A stretch of DNA of 64,000 nucleotides from Chamaecyparis obtusa (Eukaryota; Streptophyta; Pinopsida; Cupressales; Cupressaceae): NCBI GenBank assembly GCA_027943335.1, contig BSBK01005147.1:124001-188000 (forward strand), read 5' to 3'. The position numbers and the translations under genes were made by a program. Shown here in pieces: positions 56,450-64,000 of this stretch. The first letter of the stretch is position 1. Each line of letters starts with the position of its first letter. The notes under the pieces are model-generated. The model was not told where the DNA came from. It ran no database searches and saw only the letters and a list, made by a program, of their open reading frames with translations.

Positions 56450-59439
56450 ATGGGTTTGCTTTTGAAGTCATATGCAGGATTATTGTGATGTTCTATATCC
56501 TTGATTTGCATGTTGAATCCAAGTTAGTGTTCAGGAATTGATCTAAATTCAGTAGTGTGATTTGTGTGCAATCAAGAATATCAGAATTGTGAAGTTTTCT
56601 TCCTTTTCTACATTCTAGGTACCTTGTTTCACTAAGAGTTTAAGAAAGTGGGATTGAGTTGTGAGTTAAGTTTGTTTTGCTGTTGGAGTAAACTTATTTT
56701 CAGTTGTGGATCTTCTTTAAAATTTGGTGGATCACCTTCGTTTCATTCAAATCCAGTTGTTTGTTTTATGTACTCTCTCCCTTTCCTCCTAAAAAGTTTA
56801 GATAAGTTTCAAGTGATCCAAAGGGAAGCCAACCCTTAATCCGGAGGTCTATTCTCGGATAGGTTACCCACAGCCTGAGAATAGTCCCATGTTTCACAGG
56901 ATTGCTAGGTTCAACACTTAGCAAATTGGGTGCAATCCTTAGTGACAACAAAAACCCAACCTAGGACATGATAGACACAAAAAACTAGAAATTGAAATCA
57001 ACTGATAAAAATTCAAGGAAACTACAGAGGTTGTTTATGCCTACTCTTACCAGGCAAATGCATCATTTGATAAGTGATTGCATTGTAGAAATCAATGACT
57101 GTGACATTTGATTAATTGATTGTATCATTTTCTATATAAAAAATAATAATTGTGGCTCATAAACATTCAATTGTGTCATTTGATATTCAGTTGCGTCGAA
57201 TCAATATAGGACCTATAAATTAAAAATACACCAAAAATTAGAAATTAAAAGTGTTTGCGTCAAGTTCACTAGATTGTATAGGCTACAAAATTTGGGTTCA
57301 ATAACCTACAACAAGATTAGTAACGATCCAACCACAAAATGATCTTCATTTAATTGCATAAATCATACACCTATTTAAAAGAGAAAGTGAAATAATGAAT
57401 CAATCGACCATAAAAGATAAATTAATATAAGAAATGCATAATGATACCGCAAAAATTTCTCCTTTGCTTCTCTCTTTCTCATGTAATGTTGTGCTCTCAA
57501 ATTTGCTCCAATGTGACAACATAAAAATTTGAGAATTGTGGTCCCTGAAATTATGATGAATCACCCTCTTTTATAGAATCCTAAATTTCAATGAATGGTT
57601 TAGATAGAGAGGTGTTGACTAATAATGAAGGGCTAAGATTAATTCAAACTAGACTGATTGGACAAATGGTCGAGACAACTTGACAGTTGACTGGCTATAT
57701 GACATAGTTGATTGAATAAATAACTTGGCTAATTGAGAGTGAACTAATTGCATGACTGAAGTCAGAAAAGGTAATTGATTGCATTTATGATAAGACTGAA
57801 TTGATTGAAAAGTAGAACTATTAGTCAATGGTAGTTAGAGGGGTGGAACTAAAGAATATAATCAAAATTAAAATATTCAAATAATTACTTAATTGTGCAT
57901 GAGGGAGAATAAAGAAATTAAATAATTTATTTATTTTTTGAAGAATAAGTTGGCATCGGGGAAATGGAATAAGTAAATATATTAATCATGTATTTAATTT
58001 TAGAAGACATATTTAGCAAGTAAATAATTAAAAATAATTATTTTATTATGGTGACAAAAACAAGAAGAATTAATTTAATTAAATGATATGAATTATTCAA
58101 TTAAAATTTGAGAAAGAGATTAATTAAATAATTAAAATCATTTAATTAATTTTTAGAAGAATAATTAAAGAATCTCAAAGGAGTATTAAGTGAACGTTAA
58201 ATAATTAGTTAAAATTATTAAATTATTGGAATTGGAGGGAAATGATGATTTGACATTTGAATTAGAAAGAATGACACCAATATAATTAAATAATAAAGAT
58301 TATTTACTTAATTTAGATAAAATGTTAGTAAACATATCGTGCGCATGTGATGAGACAATGTTTAATGTATGTAGTTGCCTTAATACTACCTTCCATATTC
58401 TCAAATCTTGACTACAATTGCATCTAATAAAATTTGTTTTGAAATGAGCCATTCTCGATTGGTGCTTCTCGTCAATATCATATTTTCAATAACAATTCTT
58501 ATAAATCTTCAAGTAAAAAATATATTCTAACCATGTAAACAAATCCTTCAAAATAAAAACACTTACATTACCTCAATGATCTTGCATCCCAAACACCAAT
58601 GCGATGTTGGGATTCACAAGCCTCTATTCACAAGTTTGAACTAGATACTTGGTTGTATTGTGTATGTCCACTGCCAAGATATAGCCTATCAAAATTACCA
58701 AGCAAAAGACACACAACCTATCTAATTCCTAGACATTTAATGGTGCCACATTTCGATGAAATTGTATCAAATGGTACCATCCTTGCTTGTCCCTGCTCGT
58801 ATTATATTACTAGAAATTTAATCGCTAAGATTCAATGGCATGTACATTATTGCCCCTCAGTCATGTCATTTTTAAAAATATTTTTGCCAATCAAAGTATA
58901 CAAATTCAAATCTCCTTGCTCTTTTGACTAACAACCAATAGAAGCACAAATAACTAGTCTTTTAAATAATATTTAAATATTTATTATTTTATAAACTATA
59001 GCACAAACATATATGTTTGAAAAATTCTTGAACAATATTGATCAAATTGAATAGCAATTTGCATCTAAATGAATGAAATAGTATACTTGTTGTAGACATG
59101 AACTCAAAATTTATGATGTTAATCATTTTAAAATTATAATCTAATGTGTATTTTTAATAAAAAAAAATTTACTATTTCATTAATGGTTAAATATTGTATG
59201 TATCTAATCATTTTAATGTTTTGACTATTTAAAAGATTCAATTATAATGACAATAAGAGAATTCTAGTATTGCTAATGGACAAAATAAACCTCTACATTA
59301 TCTATATATATAATAAATTAATATGTATCTCAAATATATCTACCTAAAAATACCAAAAATATAAATCTTGAAATTTTTAATATAAGCACTTTCATAGATA
59401 TAATAAATTTCAATCTTTTGGATTAAGCACATTTATCAA
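56450..59439. other. Unassigned, AT-rich
   Basis: No domain recognised. 57850-58330 is dense in AATTAAT/TTAATTA words. Short ORFs are unsupported. A decayed element may be present but I cannot delimit it. Confidence 0.4.
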
Positions 59440-62400
59440 AATAATAAAAAGAATACCTAAAGTCAAATTGGCGTATGCCTTTTAGCTAAGAATGGGCTCC
59501 ACATATATTACTGTATGCCTCGTTTAAAGTTTGTGTGCTTCATCTATATTGAGACAGCTTAGAAGCATTATGTCCAAAATCTCTCAACATAGGGCATCAT
59601 TAATGATATAGTAACACAATGTTTGGCATGTGAAGGATTTTTGTTGGCCGTCTTTGTAGGTAATCTATGTGTCTTTGTACCACTTGGAATCAAGACCAAC
59701 AATATCATGCAAGATTAGACTAGAGAATATCAAAGGTAGGAATCATAATTTTTATTTTTACCGAGAACTCACGTTGTGCTTCATTCCTTGGCATATAAAG
59801 TAAAGATTCAATTGTTGGCATGACATTTGTTGCTTTGTTTTGCACTCTTCGAATTTTTGCAGACAATTTCATCAAATTATTGTTTAAAATAATTAGCCAT
59901 ATTCTTGTAAGGAATTAGTTTCCCATCTTTTGTCATTTAATCATTGTTAACTTGCCAAAAAAAGCTAAAAATCACCATAAATATGTAACTTCTTGATCTT
60001 CCATTTGATTTTTGTTCTAAGATCTATGATGAGAGCTTCATATTTTGCAAGTTATCAATGCATGGAAACACTAATCTCTAAAAACTTATAGATTGTAGCC
60101 CCTTGAGGTGTGATAAAAATGACCTCTATTCATGAGCCATATTGAGTATAAATACATCAAAGTATAATTTATACTATGGTGATGTTGACATTCTGAATAT
60201 TTCTCCATCTAGAAAGTTTGATACAAGTGGATGATATATTGAGGTAGGAACATTTTCTTGTTGAACAACTATTACTTGTCCTTTTATTACCTTATGATCA
60301 ATGTGCTAAATGTAAAACTCACTCAGGTTCATTTTGGCAATCAACCAATGAGAGTCATTTTGTTGAGAAAATATTTCAAAGGGTCTATCATTAGTACTAG
60401 CTTTGTATGATGATTAATAATGTTATGCAAGAGCTCATAAAAAGAAAAAAGATATCTAAGCATGCACACTCAATACATGTTTAATTGATATTATACCCAA
60501 CTAAGGTGTGGCTGATATAGTAGATAACTCTTTCTTTTTATTTGTCATGTTGTGCAAGGAGATATACCAATGTTAATAATATAGAAAATATATATAGGAT
60601 TAATGGTTTTCCTTGTACCATTGATATTGACACTGGTGGTGATATAAAATAATCCTTAAGTTATTGAAGAGCTAAGTAACATCGCTTAGTCCACTTGAAT
60701 GGTACACCCTTGCAAAGGAAGAGTTGAAAAGGTGACATTTGTCAACAAGTTGTGCAATGCATCAACAAATAGACTATAATTTTTCGTAAAGACTAGAAAT
60801 TTGTGTCAGATTTGTTGGTGGGGGCATATCAATGAGTGCTCTCACCTTTGTACGATCCACCTCAATTCCACCACATGAGACTAAAAATCCAAGTTTTGTT
60901 AGAGGTAATTCCAAAGACACATTTATTGGGATTTAGTTTGACTCTATAATGCTCCAACATGTTGAATATCAATGCTAGCACATTGAAATGATTGTCTCAT
61001 AAAATTAATTTCGTAAGGATATCATATACATAATCTTCCATCAAGGTGTGCATCATATCATAGGAGATAGTAATCATAACTCTTTGATAGGTCAACCTAA
61101 CATTATTGAGACCGAAAGGAAAATGTTCTAGTAGTATGCACCTAAAGGACATGTGAAAGAAGTCTTATGTTGGTCCCCAAGAGTAATTCTTATTGATTGT
61201 AACCATTAAATCCATCCATTAATGATAAAATATCATATGCAATTGCGAGATCCATGATCATGTATATGTTTAATAGAGGTAAATTATATTTTGGGCAATC
61301 TTTGTTTATGTTTTTGGAGTATGTACATATTCATATGTCCCTAGTTAATTTGGTGATTGATACTAGATTAGATATCTACTCTGTGTATTCAATAGGATGG
61401 ATGAAACTGATATCTCGCATCTTTTTCAATTCAACTTTTAGTATAAGAGCCATTTATGGGTGCATCTTTCTCAATATTTTCTTGATAGGTTTAACACCTA
61501 GGTATAGAGGTAGATGATGAAGGAATAAATCAAGACCTGACCCTAGCATGTCAATATAACACCAAGAGCAATTGATTTATCTTTGTATGTAGAATTTGAT
61601 GAGCTCTACTCTCTCCATCTCTATTATGAAAGCAACAAAGTGGATGATCTTCATATTTTCATTTCTATCAATAATTACTTCCTCTAATTTCTCTATTATG
61701 AGTGAGGATCTTTCTTGACTTGTAGGGAGTGCATTCAACCTTCCATCCTTGGGAACCTTAGAAAGGTTTTCACCCTCAGATATGTATGCTATTTTTTCTT
61801 TTTTCATAATTAGAAGATGTCTTTCGATTTTCACCTAAAGACCTTTTTTAATGTTTCTATTTTTTTATTTTTGCACATGGAAGGTGAATGGGCTCCCCAA
61901 AATGAGTTGAGAAATTGTGGTTCTTGACAAAACCATATTTTTGGTCACCCAAAGGTATTCCTTTTAAAAGTTTTATATAGTCAATAATACCTTTATTATT
62001 TTATAAATATACATGCTCAATGGTCCTTGTTGGTCCCAATCTATAAGTTGTCGGTGGACTAGCTATATACTATCATCAGTATTTGTAGAGACTATAGATA
62101 AAGCATATAAGGTAAAGATAAAAGTATTATCATTGTCCCAAAAAGTTTGAATCTAGGCATGGTCATTTGAAGGTTCATCTAAGCCCCATTTTCATTCATT
62201 AGATTCTACTTTGGTATCATTGTCATATGTCTATATATTTTCCATAGCATTAACATCTCTATTTGAAGGCAACTTGTATGATAAGATTTCAATTTTAGTT
62301 TTGAGTATCCAATCGCTTTATTATTTAACAAAAGTTTGCATTGGATGAGATCCTTGATGCCTTATTTTTGTTATCCTAGGAACTATGGCCATCATATGCC

Positions 62401-63060
62401 TTTTCTCCCATAATAGTGAAGCCCTTACCATATTGTTCAATAGCTAACTTAACTAATTTTGTATCCTTTTCATTCTTATAATGTCAAGTAGAAATGTCTT
62501 CCTCTATGGATTCCTTGTTAAGCTCACACCATGTGGTGAATGCGGTGGGAGGTTGATACTATATGATGATTTTTTTTTTAATTAGCCATGGTTTATCATA
62601 AGATTTAAGTGAGGTTGGCAACTTGTTAATATAGAATGATTCATCAATGGTGTACTTTCCATAACCTATATCTTGAATCTGAACCTTGGTCTTAGGATGG
62701 GAGGAAGATGGAATGGAAGATGTCGATAACATGATGAAGGATAAATGTAGGCAAAAGTAGTGGAATGTGAAGCTTTTGATTTGATGAGCACTTAGCACTT
62801 AGGTATCCCTTTTAAGTCACTACAATACTAGAAGGAATTACGATAATCTAGTATAGTAATTTATGCTCTATTATAGGATAATTTGATGCATTGATGGTAT
62901 TTGGAGGAGATGACCTTCTTGGAATGAATCTGTGAGCCATCAAGGATAAGTGCATATCATACTATGAATTATGTTTTCATTGCAAGGATTATTATTATGA
63001 ATTAGTGGTCTAATGGGGAGTGTTATGACACCTTTGAATGGGTTCTCTAGATCATCATAT
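59440..63060 (-). pseudogene. Element H: decayed Tat-type Gypsy pol (PR end, RT, RNase H, second RNase H, integrase start)
   Basis: On the minus strand, across many frames: protease C-terminal region with KGVITLPI near 63030; linker TSQERSSLIIEKLEEVII (61834-61577); RT with MDGFNGYNQ at about 61220 and a YVYD box (61032-61021, where YVDD is expected, so one catalytic Asp is lost); LNPNKCVFGITSNK and GFLVSCGGIEVD (60935-60850); PFKWTKRCYLAL (about 60715); RNase H with YYISHTLVGYN (about 60520); a second, archaeal-type RNase H with AKYEALIIDLRTKIKWKI and HIYGD (60050-59950); and an integrase zinc-finger-like region about 59660-59470 (DEAHK, VCGAH-like NICGAHS). The RT, RNase H, second RNase H, integrase order is the mark of the Tat clade. 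It is heavily mutated, and no LTRs were found. Confidence 0.8.
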
Positions 63061-64000
63061 GTTTTGATTACATTTCTCTTTGATGTATTTGTGCCTCTCT
63101 TTGAGGCAATTTGATTCAAAGCATTGTTTCAAAGAAAAATAAAGATAAAATCATAATACAAATTGCCACGATAATGAGAGGATATAAGGGTGCCCCCTCA
63201 ATAAATTGACCAAAAATTCCAAAAGGTCAATTTGTTAATAACGACATCTAGATTCCAAAGACACAAAAGAATAAAAAAAAATAGAATTTAAATCCAAAAG
63301 ATATGGGTCATAGAAGGAAAAGAAAACCATTACCAATACAATAACCAAAGCTTGCCTGTTCATCTAGGCACTCCAAAGAGGTATAAAAGGGCTTTGGTAG
63401 GGCAAAAGAGGTCATTTTCACTCTTTCATTTGACAAATTTGGAGTTGTAGAGTAAGGAAGATGGTGTGAATTCTGCTACAGAATCATCATAGCGAGCACA
63501 TACAGAGCTACAGTCCATCAGAGGGCTTGGATGCAGAGGTATGTACATCATTTTACCCTCTTTATTGTTTTGTTATTCCACTCTTTTCAATGCATTTATT
63601 TAGCATTTTAGGGCACAATATAGGGTTTCAACATAACACCTACACAGTTGGGTGCATATGCTACACACTTATGCTAGGAAAGGCATGTTGGATAGTTGTT
63701 CCACACTTATTCAAAGGTTTGTGTGGTTGGTCAAAGTTTTGCATAGTTAAGTGCACAACATTTGTATTTAGGATAAGATTTGCACACTTGGGAAATGAAG
63801 TGCACAACTTGTACAATTGGGAAAATATCTCCACACTTGGACATTGCAAAATTTGAACTTTAGGGCCCTCAGTTAGACATTAATGATGTGCATTAGGTTA
63901 TAAATATGTCGGTAATACAAAATACTAGATAATGCAAGATTGACACCCTTGCCCCTATTACTTTTAGGTTGATCTCCCTCCCCTACAAACACAAGAGAGT
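63061..64000. other. Unassigned right end of window
   Basis: No coding region is supported. Words such as 'cacacttgg' and 'gcacaactt' repeat between 63690 and 63840. The region may belong to an element continuing beyond the window. Confidence 0.4.
63379..63387 (+). promoter_or_regulatory. TATA-like box (weak)
   Basis: GGTATAAAAGGGC in a moderately GC-richer patch, with no start-codon ORF of length downstream. It could be an LTR promoter of an element cut by the window end. Sequence alone is weak support. Confidence 0.3.

Noticed and set aside
50903..59439. tRNA, rRNA or small RNA genes in the unassigned interval
   Set aside because: No cloverleaf-type box A/box B pattern or rRNA-like sequence was recognised by eye; a covariance-model search would be decisive.

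Overview
The window looks like an intergenic block from a large, repeat-rich seed-plant nuclear genome. It has no recognisable single-copy host gene, no rRNA or tRNA gene and no CRISPR. Almost all interpretable sequence is plant-type retroelement: L1-clade LINE with DUF4283 ORF1, and Ty3/Gypsy elements of the Tat type, one with a second (archaeal-type) RNase H. AT-richness, deep nesting and heavy decay fit a gymnosperm-like genome, but the species cannot be named from the sequence; that part is inference.

Layout. 1-801 is unassigned flank. 807-35210 is one LTR retrotransposon (called B, minus strand) with a perfect 5-bp target duplication ATACT/ATACT. Both of its LTRs are interrupted. Inside its left (3') LTR sits a poorly defined insertion C (about 2218-19721, 8-bp direct repeat with one mismatch). 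Inside C lies D (3040-19095, flanks ATACA/ATACC), whose two LTR copies are in INVERTED orientation, each followed inwards by a primer-binding-like site. Inside D's left LTR lies a 7.9-kb L1-type LINE (3675-11540, minus) with ORF1, ORF2 (endonuclease, RT, RNase H) and an unexpected third ORF. Inside B's right (5') LTR sits element E (about 25500-34522, minus), a non-autonomous LTR element whose only long gene is an intact 815-codon ORF that I cannot assign to a family.

35216-37643 is unassigned. 37644-40745 is a decayed gag-pro region of a Gypsy element (G, minus), with a related LTR at about 41030-42319. 43151-50897 is element F, a complete relative of B with a perfect target duplication GTATG. 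50903-59439 is mostly unassigned, with degenerate short repeats. 59440-63060 is a decayed Tat-type Gypsy pol (H, minus: protease end, RT, RNase H, second RNase H, integrase zinc-finger region). 63061-64000 is unassigned and holds one TATA-like site.

Functional picture. B and F carry gag, a protease-like domain with a non-canonical active site, and an acidic tail, but no RT or integrase. D and E carry only a Ser/Pro-rich protein. These two non-autonomous families would need polymerase supplied in trans, for example by H-like Tat elements (inference). The observations most worth follow-up are the LINE's third ORF inside target-duplication boundaries, the inverted-LTR element D, the D/E protein family, the duplicated primer-binding-like site shared by B and F, and the TAG-dominated stop-codon spectrum of the LINE.
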